In this document: one piece after another, positions 40,501 to 46,678 of the stretch | Layout of the letters: each line of letters begins with the position of its first letter | Numbering within the stretch: position 1 is the stretch's first letter | Source of the DNA: an uncultured SAR86 cluster bacterium | GTDB lineage: Bacteria > Pseudomonadota > Gammaproteobacteria > Magnimaribacterales > Magnimaribacteraceae | Direction: 5' to 3' | Assembly (NCBI GenBank): GCA_902537425.1 | Contig: CACBBD010000004.1 | Coordinates: 30,917 to 94,916 of the forward strand | DNA length: 64,000 bases | The notes under the pieces: model-generated | Database searches by the model: none | What the model was told of the DNA's origin: nothing | Seen by the model: only the letters and a program-made list of their open reading frames with translations | Made by a program: the position numbers and the translations under genes

Positions 40501-41959
40501 AATCGACACCACTATCCCAAGACGAATACCGAAGGGTTTGTGTTCCAAATTTAAAAATATCTGTTATTTGTGTTCTTGTTGTAGGTGTTATTTCAGTTGA
40601 AAAATATTCTGATACTTTTTTTGAAAGCTCTCCTAAAGATGAAACCATTATATTTCTAGCCTGTGCTGTTAAAGCAGCTTGTGCTTGACTATTTGAGTTT
40701 GCAGTATAAGCAAGTGCAATCGGATCAAAGTTTGTTAAATTATCAAAAGCAGTATCTAGTCCATACGCCTTACCAATCTTTTCCTGAGCCTGCTCTAAGG
40801 TAACGCCAGATTTTGAATATGCCCTAGAGATTTGAGTACTGACGGGACTAACAATCAAAGCTTCAGAACCATCTCCATTTGTTCCTGTAGTAAGCTTAAA
40901 AGTTTGTTCATTTGGTTTGCCGGTTCCTAGATCATAGCCACCCTGGACATAGAGATTAGTATCTGCTGGTATGTCATCAGCAAATTCAAAAGCACCCGTC
41001 TTATCTGTAGTTGTTTCTGGCTCACCTTCATCCTTACTGCCATCACCATCTAAATCGACCCATACAGTTGCACCTACTAAATATCCATCAATTGCTTGAC
41101 CCTTAGGTGATACATTAAGAACATTTATGGTTAAAGGAGTTGAAGTAGACAAGCCACCAGGATCTGTTGCAACTAAGTTTAAGGAATAAATATTATCGGC
41201 GTTAGTATCACCGGGAGAAGAAAAATTCGGTGATGAGATGAATGAAACATTTCCTGAGGCATCTACGCTAAAAAGACTTGCATCATCTCCTGATAAAGAA
41301 TAGGTGAGTGAATCTCCGTCAATATCAGAACCTGTAAGAGTTAGTAATACAGCACCGCCAGCTATATTTTCAAAAACCTCAATAGCACTTGCAGTACCGA
41401 TTGTTGGACCATCATTAACAGCAGTGACTATTAGCGAAATTGTTGCGCTGCTTGCAATAGTATTATCAACAATACTTAGTATTAGATCTCCAATTGTATC
41501 ATTGTCACTATTTACATTTTCGTTTGGAGTAAAGGTAATACCAGCAAGATCAGTCAATGAGAGAGTAGCACCTATAGATAATACTGTTCCGGATGCTAGT
41601 GTCAGTGTTCCGCCAGAAGGTATAGAGTCTACAGTAATAGTAAAAGAATCAGATACTTCACCGGAATATAGAATGGAAAAGGACCCAGCAGTATCTTCCG
41701 TAAAGTCAAAGCTTTGATTAGACAAGGAAAATGAAGAAGTAGGTGTAGGAGCTGCAGGAGCAGAACTACCTCCTCCTCCGCCGCCACAAGATGCCAGGGT
41801 AAGTGCGGTCAGATTCGCAAACAGTAAAGAAGATTTGCCATTCAGCTGGACAACTTGCTTTTTTCCAGGGTTCCTTTTTAAGGAGTCCTTTAGGGCTTCT
41901 CTCAACTCCTCAGTTTGATTAGTCCTATCATTTATTGATCTTGATTTAATATCATCCAT
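31565..41959 (-). CDS. Giant RTX/cadherin-like surface protein (type I secreted adhesin)
   Basis: About 3,464 residues from the ATG at 41959 (GAGG six bases upstream); the frame opens 20 codons earlier. Order of parts: a 42-residue charged N-tail; a hydrophobic stretch ending in lipobox LASC (Cys58) and poly-Gly; cadherin-like repeats with D-x-[ND]-x-D-N-x-Y; a carboxypeptidase-like module GATVWVDLDGDGSKDEGEP (about 310) repeated near 2390 (SATVWQDLDNDGIKDAGEP); a cupredoxin-like domain (about 865-965); RTX Ca2+-binding blocks at about 1396-1443, 1840-1913 and 3160-3246; a Calx-beta domain (about 2840-2955); and a C-terminal RTX and secretion region. It is very acidic, typical of Ca2+-dependent adhesins. 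No LapG-type TAAG site is visible near the N-terminus. It heads the secretion operon. Confidence 0.93.
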   Translation of the reverse strand: MDDIKSRSINDRTNQTEELREALKDSLKRNPGKKQVVQLNGKSSLLFANLTALTLASCGGGGGGSSAPAAPTPTSSFSLSNQSFDFTEDTAGSFSILYSGEVSDSFTITVDSIPSGGTLTLASGTVLSIGATLSLTDLAGITFTPNENVNSDNDTIGDLILSIVDNTIASSATISLIVTAVNDGPTIGTASAIEVFENIAGGAVLLTLTGSDIDGDSLTYSLSGDDASLFSVDASGNVSFISSPNFSSPGDTNADNIYSLNLVATDPGGLSTSTPLTINVLNVSPKGQAIDGYLVGATVWVDLDGDGSKDEGEPETTTDKTGAFEFADDIPADTNLYVQGGYDLGTGKPNEQTFKLTTGTNGDGSEALIVSPVSTQISRAYSKSGVTLEQAQEKIGKAYGLDTAFDNLTNFDPIALAYTANSNSQAQAALTAQARNIMVSSLGELSKKVSEYFSTEITPTTRTQITDIFKFGTQTLRYSSWDSGVDLETQPRIVIELDGLEDLLDSTSDTFNDKIVEAILASEDLTKIFEMKADGSGQFDQVIANATSAIILEIKNIILSEMGFDPATNFTTFKSLDGYTGETVTFLGSTKTLGEWAVLMVDVLDSQQPDPYLGRVNFGPDGGVTDMVGKYYAEQMVKMVRLMETMTGLTFENLSDSQIDQIVDMGFEYNRASTFNDSYSRWIPFDEYGQELWSQAIYLNYSGERLRYDSNGNEIQGNTGQWQLTADQVKAYLKDPTTQLNDGNWGNDFTTYNWTVKTGDLGVYLALAEGRTPDEVTTLLNSVSASSDAITNFNEILTASFTQATKVFTNLVTGALDFTLDKFTSFVEKQIDYRNDEQILPKEAFGIPVSTIETVTIAGTPEDQTIVVTVANDGNGNKFYFDGVLAPNFTFDIGATYTFDVSDSSNSGHPFKLSTTQDGTHGGGVEFTTGVTSASGSVILTVDANTPSTLYYYCEVHSGMSNDAVLNSQAVAGKSFELETVSGIGYMVNGDALNPDVQESGDFSYAITGGADKDLFRVSDNGSLSFKDAAPDPSNPNDSNADGEYIVEITITDNSDNFQQVVEFVMEIPDWDYSRTYSTSTKPTLASNVINVEEHSIMRAWSSYDPDTLTNTEIYNGIELQIAGLEGLDPSLNVNVWLPDRDDAGNKIKDNSMFYLNHEDGKYYLSLRDGNSLDFEDPKDSNGDNVYELLVNIEIHGNGVESVGTRADLLFVVNSNSNDPAVTFPDWWEDEAPNHFSVAENQAAVATLTDVTIAGTTQQNVFVVGDVWNIDHQQGVNPQTIEELQAITFAGSVTSTITGGADADKFLVRDTDWGTQVFFANRPVFSSPADADGDNIYEFNLTKTAADGSSITKTVRIEVREKDEGSLDPIATPASPLVFTVDEIAEKIDTGEGSRNVLGTDGDDIFVRENNGFQYIDGGAGNDNFDNFREGYLTGGAGADIFQLSGEHLENPANFGIRDYAKNFVEGAAEGINGYDENRDGVLDLATELNWTRVALISDFTPGEDTLALTTLGWTGNNVPNLSKADISFVQGTGDLSAHTFVMLTGKRAEDQGLTEGGIIAVLLDIDASTISKDTDVTEVGPQYDNVLGNIKDAIGASVTTIQDGDGRDTPILQLPDGQFVWLGLDYTEFDNASFFQNFAVASDGTLYVPRSENLDFEDPKDGNKDNIYELLFTGSTFTSIQLRKQEWGGYDVDWENSERTGNIAFKVFININDVISDNVGKLSIAETDFFSAADVQTGDAALDTQLVDLVLSQISAVQGSLMDIDFKAIAEEINFDFAFFSTADQQTQAEEWFGDYQENRFSDFNRELESTFERNLLSKFSSYTNADSLTNLTGTAEADSLTGTDAKETIFGKKGDDTILGGAGDDVIFGDQGADILDGGAGADAIDGGAGDDTIKVGEGLDVLDGGSGNDKFDFTNITSLPEFIKGGSGTDTLVMSGLSSVGLEVDDGTDADSLPDYTGIDLNKLVSVKETWTYEDESGNTVNEEGWRNRVESIEKIDLRDSQSSIVDTLAAGASFGDVLNITWDALQRMSWDNRTWTIRGDDTDTVRLLGHEYSYNEGSTIKTQFEAFRAKGTTVEDGITYNVYELWDGRVHIEQGITVIHTKRDLGKAVAGENTQPDFWYQYTTVYENSTSVFGAVKDSWDADGDTITYSLDASYPDAALFDINATTGEVTFKVAPNYEAPVSISTGASSVGTSEADFSSFDQNMLRMYNQYQIRVIGDDGSGESNATNSYTMYIDVRNLPDYAGYDSTNKIPFFKDMWGSDSKFIDDAADQSIQIKGFDLDFDALTWTLIGVSNTDGAWGEMEGGETGGAIADAPLQLSSTGVVTPKSTLSYEDGKTWFNVYVQITDGKSTAVKKQFYFQVEDTLGDGSLTVSGTAMVGSYSLASATVWQDLDNDGIKDAGEPAATTEIDGRFNLSVSKSDTDAPILASGGYNAGTGVANTSIYKINSNLKLTSGRDWGEYSLSPMSSVALSMQNIDRSILDKTTVTDSLKAFGMDPLWMEGDGNFYGERFYDIKNRLDGQTTVGEWELFNLNIFTLNNLLTIISDTATKTGMQVITDALADVNTKVSATSNVTGYTAANLTTAQQTSIKQASSQALIDSVAEVITGQTSFDGFRLAKTNPVTITDHEGSQNVVHTPSYSVTSNVLTLDSSQIQVNQAALQDALDLKDGAKGLKIEVEVGTLPSTAQTIDFTGKLIDGSNSAIDSGERAIEIKFQVLVDPTQEVGSSQYVYVPNSSDITVIYTGEDGTTTSTTLEQSGNMVTIETSSSGVPKFVVDFNEVFARGIPQTNLSTYFTTTTASNGDYYMELDFTGATLTTSSGETFTKVVAPFSVATTTTPVVYINDITVSEARGWNQIELKLSKPATETFTIEYNLDSSGTASQNDDFWWWSDETGYRSVTFVQGQSSAVINVDVRNDSVTESDETIVYGLRIASGSEGKVVLPKNSVTVTINDDESASSIDLNSVVDKMLTKLSTTLVTELKTLTDANSADLSSSSTSFTDILLSNTDISDISTYLSGEISDDVTVYSPIAKAVMELINTYVMAVRGPSGIQDSLKIDGSEMAKDMAALSVGFNTLNLSEFTSTASADLNTALINDIYTDSGFKYTGATTALPASGLVYDRTIDTDSSAYANLLFPTGEGLRDTSYQQGAVTFSEGTSGNDTINLNTANTNVLYQGFAGNDDITLSDDNSNYMIFGGAGDDIIKDSNNSGRTSLLDGGDGNDTLYSNSQHQIKMTGGNGNDVFVIEYNTGWKWDSGNSFNGNDSNQDLSINFDEYYSIQGVITDFQDGSDKIGLRGSDWSGKTIVVQQGTGTMSNHTFLLTGAAERGGDSDYQYWLILWNTTASSITSDDFVLVDANYATSSLSGVTISTNISDAGLETEDSALNSGNDDIENAFYVTGLVDDSPGFEFGNLDNPDPVLEVANICDLLSNQDIAIPSDDNSISIIDEIYEEEILISIDIV
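36220..36440 (-). repeat. Central RTX nonapeptide repeat block
   Basis: Encodes tandem GGxGxDxUx-type nonapeptides, for example GGAGDDVIFGDQGADILDG, then GGAGADAIDG and GGSGNDKFDF. These fold into a Ca2+-bound parallel beta-roll. Shorter RTX blocks lie at about 37630-37770 and 32220-32480 in the same gene. Confidence 0.9.
39060..39370 (-). other. Cupredoxin-like domain inside the giant protein
   Basis: Around residues 865-965 the giant protein has a small beta domain with SGHPFKLST (His909) and YYYCEVHSGM (Cys955, His958, Met961). A His, then C-x-x-H-x-x-M, is the ligand pattern of a type 1 copper site. Similar modules occur as add-on domains in marine bacterial and phage proteins (family knowledge). 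Metal binding itself is inferred. Confidence 0.7.
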
Positions 41960-41980
41960 TGGTAGCCTCTTTTTTTTTGA

Positions 41981-42009
41981 ATAATCCCCTGAAATTGGGA
42001 TTATAATCC
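41981..42009. promoter_or_regulatory. Triple GGATTAT inverted-repeat cluster before the giant gene
   Basis: ATAATCCC (41981-41988) and GGGATTAT (41997-42004) form a perfect 8-base inverted repeat with an 8-base loop. Overlapping it, GGATTATAATCC (41998-42009) is a perfect 12-base palindrome. The cluster lies 22-50 bases before the giant gene ATG and about 100 bases before the divergent protease gene. It may be an operator or an mRNA leader hairpin. Confidence 0.5.
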
Positions 42010-42111
42010 TCTCCAACACACTCGATAAGCGTGAACCTACTTCAATTAATATATACCAAGTTATTGGAATTTCAAGCGAATTTAAATGCCAAGTTTTTCT
42101 ATAAATTAGTA

Positions 42112-44721
42112 ATGAAAGGTTTTCCAGCTAATTTTAGGGTCCTTGGTTTTGTTGTTTGTATTTTTCTTATAAACACTAATAAAGCCTTTGCCATAAATGT
42201 TGATGATCTAAGAGATAATCCTTTTGATATCCCAAGCCAGTTCGAGTCCATTGTGTATATCAAAACAGGAAATGTAATCTGCACTGGAACACTTATTAAC
42301 CATAGAACAATCTTGACGGCAGCTCATTGTTTTGACGACACAAGTCAAGCTCAAATATTTTTAGGAAACGATATAGATGAGAGTTCGTCTTTTAAAGAAA
42401 CAACTAGTTTCATAAGTTATCCGAATAATAAAAGATATATTAATTTTACCGGGGCCTCTTATGATCTTGCTTTAATCAGCCTAAAAGAGCCTTTGACAGA
42501 AATAAATGCTATAAGCATAAGTAGTACAGTTCCAAATATAAATGATGAAATTTATTTATCTGGATATGGTTTATATGGAACTGGATCAAATCCTGATCTA
42601 GGATTTGATAGAAAAAAAAGATGGGGCATCAATTCGATTTCAACTATCAGTGCAGAAGATCTTATAAATGGTGTTTCCAATATAAATAACTCTACAGATA
42701 AGGATATCTATGTCATCAATTTTGACAAAGATAAAAGTATGCTGGAATCAATGATTAGCCTTGGAGACAGCGGCAGCCCGTTATTGATCAAAAAAGATGA
42801 GATATACTTCCTAATTGGAGTTGCATCCTGGGTAAAGAAAGGACTTGAGCAAAATAGAGGTTATGGATCGTCAGCAGGATTTGTCTCAATTGAGCAAAAT
42901 TCATTATGGATCAATGATAATAACCCATTGAGATATATCTCATCAATTTTGGATGGTAACTGGAGTGAAAATTCTAACTGGGATGAAGTTAGCTATCCTG
43001 CAAACGAATATTCCAATGGTTCACAATACAGCACAGAATCATCAAAATATTATTCAGTTTCCCTTCTTAATTCTATAAACCTTAAAAAGGTTGTTGAGAT
43101 TGATACTTTGGATGTTATTGATCAAGGGAACTTATTGTTAGAACCCAATGCATCATTGACTGTATTATTGGATTCAAATATTCATCAAGGCTCCATCAAT
43201 AATCACGGAATATTTAATAGTTTTAATCTTTTTATCGAAAATGGAGTTTTTGAAAACCACTATAATTCATCATTTGAAAACACTGTCAGAATTACAAACG
43301 GATCTCTTTTAAATAATGGTTTTGTCTCTGCATCGATTATTGAATCTAATGAATCACATATTTTGGGTGATGGCACTTTCAAGTCCGACATATTTTTGAA
43401 TAATGGGACAATAAATCCAGGAGATCGAAAACATTCAATAGGTAGCTTAACTTTTAAGAGTAATTTAGTTAACAATGGAAAAATAGAAATAGATATAGAA
43501 ACATCGGGAAATAGCGATCTTGTTACTGCAGATAAATTCACAATCGGAGGTAAGTTATTAGTAAATCCTATATCTAATTTTTACAAAGCCAACACTAGTT
43601 TTAATTTTTTAAGTTTTTCTTCTAAAGAGGGTTCAGAATTTTCTGATGTAGAAATTCTAAATACAAATCTTGGTAGGCTCAGGCAAGAAATTGAATATCA
43701 AGATAGTTCTTTAAATTTATTACTACTCAATCCTTCCTATGCCTCTTTTGCATTAAACAATAGATCTAAGCTGGTTGGAAAATATCTAGATTCTTTTAAT
43801 AAAGAAACATCACCTAACTTACAAAATATCTTAGATCAAATTAATTATGTTGAGACTGATCAAATGGTCTCTAAAAAAGTTGAAGAATTAGTACTTAATA
43901 ATGAAATGGATCCCCTTCTTTATAGATTAGAAATACTTTCGACTAATCAAAAACAGGGAATTTTCATAAGTGAGTCTAAAATCCATTTTAAAAATGATGA
44001 AATAAACTATGAATCGATGATAAACAGGTTTGATGTTAATTATTATGGAATTAACCTTGCTTACTTCAATATAGATTCAGATCTTAACAGTATGACTTCT
44101 GATACAAAATCTAAATCTTCTGCATATGAGGTCAGCTATAAATTACCCCTAGACGATATAGATATATATCTCAAACTATATAAAGAAGAAAAAGATGATA
44201 AAACCTCAAGAATCATGGCTGTAAACTCATCTACTTTCCAAGGATCCCATAAAAGACATGAAGAAATAGAAAGAAAAATGTTTCATATGTCTAAGTCTTT
44301 CAATACCTTATCTGGAAATCTTAGAGCAGGTTTTTCTATTGCTAACTTAAGTATTGAGTTTAATCCATTTAAGGAGAAGTTAAATGGATTTATTAATAAT
44401 TACGAAATTGAAGAAATTGACCTAAATCTCTTTCTTCCCTTCCTTGATTTTTCTAAAACTTTTCTATTACTTCAGTCAGGAATAGATTTGGGTTTTGAAA
44501 TAAGTAAGCCTTTTTATGACGAAGATATTTTAAAAATGAAAGTAAATATTGATGACTCAATAAATGACCTATTTTTAGAAGAGGACTTAAATCCAAACAA
44601 AACAATAAATTCAACTATTTATGCATCTATGGATTTTAGAGAATCTTTATACGGAAAGTTTAGATATTCTAAAAAAGGGTCTAATGATCAAGTGACCTTA
44701 CATGTGGGATATCTTTTTTAA
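42112..44721 (+). CDS. Trypsin-like serine protease autotransporter
   Basis: 869 residues from the ATG at 42112, which gives a signal peptide (residues 1-26, ending NKAFA); the frame runs back to a GTG at 42031. An S1 protease domain carries the triad His72 (LTAAHC), Asp118 (YDLALISL) and Ser220 (LGDSGSPL). Next come autotransporter-style elements: a DGNWSENSNWDE stretch, beta-helix-like repeats with GDGTFKSDIFLNNGTINPGD, and a C-terminal beta-barrel ending in HVGYLF. So it is probably a type V self-secreted surface protease. It is divergent from the giant-protein operon and overlaps the AGCS gene by 4 bases at its end. Target unknown. Confidence 0.85.
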   Translation: MKGFPANFRVLGFVVCIFLINTNKAFAINVDDLRDNPFDIPSQFESIVYIKTGNVICTGTLINHRTILTAAHCFDDTSQAQIFLGNDIDESSSFKETTSFISYPNNKRYINFTGASYDLALISLKEPLTEINAISISSTVPNINDEIYLSGYGLYGTGSNPDLGFDRKKRWGINSISTISAEDLINGVSNINNSTDKDIYVINFDKDKSMLESMISLGDSGSPLLIKKDEIYFLIGVASWVKKGLEQNRGYGSSAGFVSIEQNSLWINDNNPLRYISSILDGNWSENSNWDEVSYPANEYSNGSQYSTESSKYYSVSLLNSINLKKVVEIDTLDVIDQGNLLLEPNASLTVLLDSNIHQGSINNHGIFNSFNLFIENGVFENHYNSSFENTVRITNGSLLNNGFVSASIIESNESHILGDGTFKSDIFLNNGTINPGDRKHSIGSLTFKSNLVNNGKIEIDIETSGNSDLVTADKFTIGGKLLVNPISNFYKANTSFNFLSFSSKEGSEFSDVEILNTNLGRLRQEIEYQDSSLNLLLLNPSYASFALNNRSKLVGKYLDSFNKETSPNLQNILDQINYVETDQMVSKKVEELVLNNEMDPLLYRLEILSTNQKQGIFISESKIHFKNDEINYESMINRFDVNYYGINLAYFNIDSDLNSMTSDTKSKSSAYEVSYKLPLDDIDIYLKLYKEEKDDKTSRIMAVNSSTFQGSHKRHEEIERKMFHMSKSFNTLSGNLRAGFSIANLSIEFNPFKEKLNGFINNYEIEEIDLNLFLPFLDFSKTFLLLQSGIDLGFEISKPFYDEDILKMKVNIDDSINDLFLEEDLNPNKTINSTIYASMDFRESLYGKFRYSKKGSNDQVTLHVGYLF

Positions 44722-46361
44722 TTTCTTATAACGTATTCAGAATCAAGCTTCTTAATTTCTTTTCTTAAGAACAAGATGGCCAATAAATTTGGAACTGTAG
44801 CTATTGGCCCAATAACAGTTGCTATATCCCAGACAATTTTAGTGTCAATAATCGCAGCAGTAAAAAATGCTCCTACATAAATTATTCTGTAGTAAAGAAT
44901 CCAGCCTTCTCCAAAAAGATGTACAGTAGCTCTATCACCATAATAAGACCAAGCAATAGCAGTAGAGAACGCGAACAATAGCAAGCCTATAGCAACTATA
45001 TATTGTCCAAACTCACCGAAAAGACTTCTCGTGAAAGCTTTACTAGTAAGGTCTGCACCCAATAATAGTGAATCTCCGCTAATAGTAATACCTGATGTCT
45101 TAAGCTTACCATCTGATATTTCTACTGAACCGTCAAAAGGCTCTCCCTCCTGACTGTAGATAACATTTTCTGAAACAGAACGGTTATGCATAAGTGTTAT
45201 TTCATCATTTAACAGTTTGCCATCTACAACTTCTACTTTACCTGAGAAGGTCTGTGGTCCAGAACAAGATAGGATATAGTTTTGGAGTACTTTTATATCT
45301 TCTGTTTCAGAATCTAAGTAAGTTCCATCCAAGTAACACATTGAGCTTTGTTCGAATCTATTTTCAAATTTTTCTGTCCATACTCCGGACGAAAGGATGA
45401 CTAAACCGGTTATAGTGCAAATAACTATCGTATCGATAAATGGCTCTAAGATGGAAACCATACCTTCTTCTATAGGATTTTCAGTTTTTGAAGAAGCATG
45501 TGCAATTGGTGCTGATCCTTGCCCTGCTTCATTAGAATAAAGCCCTCTATTAACCCCTCTTGTGAGGGCTGCAGCCACTGATGCTCCTAAAAAACCTCCA
45601 ACTGCTGCAGCAGGAGTAAAAACATGGATAAATATTGATTGTAATGAAGGAATAATGTTTTCAAAGTTAGAAATAATTACAGCAAATGAACCTACTAGAT
45701 ACCAAAAAGCCATAAAAGGAACAAGTTTAGATGCTATTTGTGCAATTCTTTTAATGCCTCCAATAATTACCATCCATAATAGGACAGCCAGAACACCGCC
45801 GGTAACAATTTTAGGAATATTAAATGTGTCATTCATGACTACAGCAATACTGCTTATTTGTGGCATATTTCCTGTACCTAAACACATCAAAAGGAGACAA
45901 ATAGAAAATAATATTGCCAACCATCTCATATTGAGACCATTTTCAATGTAATACATGGGTCCACCAGAGATAGACCCATCTGGTAAAGTTTCTCTATATT
46001 TGTGAGCTAAAGTTACTTCAACAAATTTAGTGGTCATTCCAAAGAATGCAGTTATCCACATCCAGAAAATAGCTGCAGGTCCTCCAAGAAATATTGCTAA
46101 TGCTACCCCACCTATATTACCAGTACCAACAGTTCCAGAAAGTGCAGTTGAAAGTGCTTGAAAAGGAGTGGTCTCTCCTTTTGTATCTTCTTTAACATAC
46201 TTGCCAGTTAAAATTCTCCAGCCGTGGTTAAAATACTTAATTTGTGGAAAGCCGAGATATATCGTAAAGAAGATTCCCGAACCAATAAGAAAAACAGGAA
46301 ACCAGTATTGGTCAACTAACCAGAAGGTCAGAAACTCAAGAACTGCTGTAAAAGTTTCCAC
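44718..46361 (-). CDS. Sodium:alanine/glycine symporter family (AGCS) transporter with large insertion
   Basis: 547-residue inner-membrane transporter. The AGCS signature region is visible: ALSTALSGTVGTGNIGGVAL, FWMWITAFFGMTTKFVEVTL, GGPMYYIENGL, TRGVNRGLYSNEAGQGSAPI. These place it with Na+-coupled alanine or glycine importers. Between helix segments ITGLVILSSGVW and AFTRSLFGEFGQYIVA lies an extra soluble stretch of about 100 residues (about 324-435) with two cysteines (SSMCYLDG, ILSCSG) and two similar VxxxDGKL motifs. The start is GTG within the glutaredoxin stop (TAGTG). Confidence 0.93.
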   Translation of the reverse strand: METFTAVLEFLTFWLVDQYWFPVFLIGSGIFFTIYLGFPQIKYFNHGWRILTGKYVKEDTKGETTPFQALSTALSGTVGTGNIGGVALAIFLGGPAAIFWMWITAFFGMTTKFVEVTLAHKYRETLPDGSISGGPMYYIENGLNMRWLAILFSICLLLMCLGTGNMPQISSIAVVMNDTFNIPKIVTGGVLAVLLWMVIIGGIKRIAQIASKLVPFMAFWYLVGSFAVIISNFENIIPSLQSIFIHVFTPAAAVGGFLGASVAAALTRGVNRGLYSNEAGQGSAPIAHASSKTENPIEEGMVSILEPFIDTIVICTITGLVILSSGVWTEKFENRFEQSSMCYLDGTYLDSETEDIKVLQNYILSCSGPQTFSGKVEVVDGKLLNDEITLMHNRSVSENVIYSQEGEPFDGSVEISDGKLKTSGITISGDSLLLGADLTSKAFTRSLFGEFGQYIVAIGLLLFAFSTAIAWSYYGDRATVHLFGEGWILYYRIIYVGAFFTAAIIDTKIVWDIATVIGPIATVPNLLAILFLRKEIKKLDSEYVIRN

Positions 46362-46579
46362 TAACCTAGATGTGCATCTAGTTCAGTAAAACCACCAATG
46401 TATTCACCATCCATGGTAATTTGTGGGAAAGTCCTTGCGTCTGGAAATTTCTTTTCAAAATCTTCTCTCGTGTAATCTATATCGATCATATATTTTTTAA
46501 ATTCTAGTGATTTCATTTTACAAAGCATTACAGCTTTATCACAAAATACACAATTGGGTTTAGACCATATTTCTATCAT
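46361..46579 (-). CDS. Glutaredoxin
   Basis: 72-residue thioredoxin-fold protein with a dithiol active site CVFC (residues 10-13) after IEIWSKPN. TFPQITMDGEYIGGFTEL provides the cis-Pro and the GG glutathione contact. It is slightly shorter than E. coli GrxC, with the C-terminal helix trimmed. It reduces disulfides using glutathione in the cytosol. The stop overlaps the transporter start by one base. Confidence 0.93.
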   Translation of the reverse strand: MIEIWSKPNCVFCDKAVMLCKMKSLEFKKYMIDIDYTREDFEKKFPDARTFPQITMDGEYIGGFTELDAHLG

Positions 46580-46597
46580 ATATATTCTCTTATTAAA

Positions 46598-46627
46598 TTG
46601 TCAGTATATAAAGACAGGTTTTATAAT
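46598..46627 (+). promoter_or_regulatory. Promoter of the alpha/beta hydrolase gene
   Basis: TTGTCA (46598-46603), an 18-base spacer and TATAAT (46622-46627) lie in the divergent gap. Predicted start is about 45 bases before the ATG at 46679. Confidence 0.5.
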
Positions 46628-46678
46628 ACTTGAAGGTATTAAATTTTCTACATCTATTTAGCAAACTTTTGATAATTA

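Noticed and set aside
41304..41717. 137-codon plus-strand frame opposite the giant gene, with similar ones at 37746-38126 and 40404-40688
   Set aside because: Antisense shadows of a repetitive Asp/Gly/Ser-rich coding region; no ribosome site, no family, low-complexity Ser/Val/Pro composition.
41600..41800. LapG-type periplasmic cleavage site in the giant protein N-terminus
   Set aside because: No TAAG/PAAG-like motif in the first 150 residues, only APAAP; no lapD or lapG gene in the window.
42031..42111. Upstream GTG start for the autotransporter
   Set aside because: Would put 27 residues before a clear signal peptide; the ATG at 42112 fits better.
45562..45951. 129-codon plus-strand frame opposite the AGCS gene
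   Set aside because: Antisense to strongly conserved transporter helices; no sign of its own coding signal.
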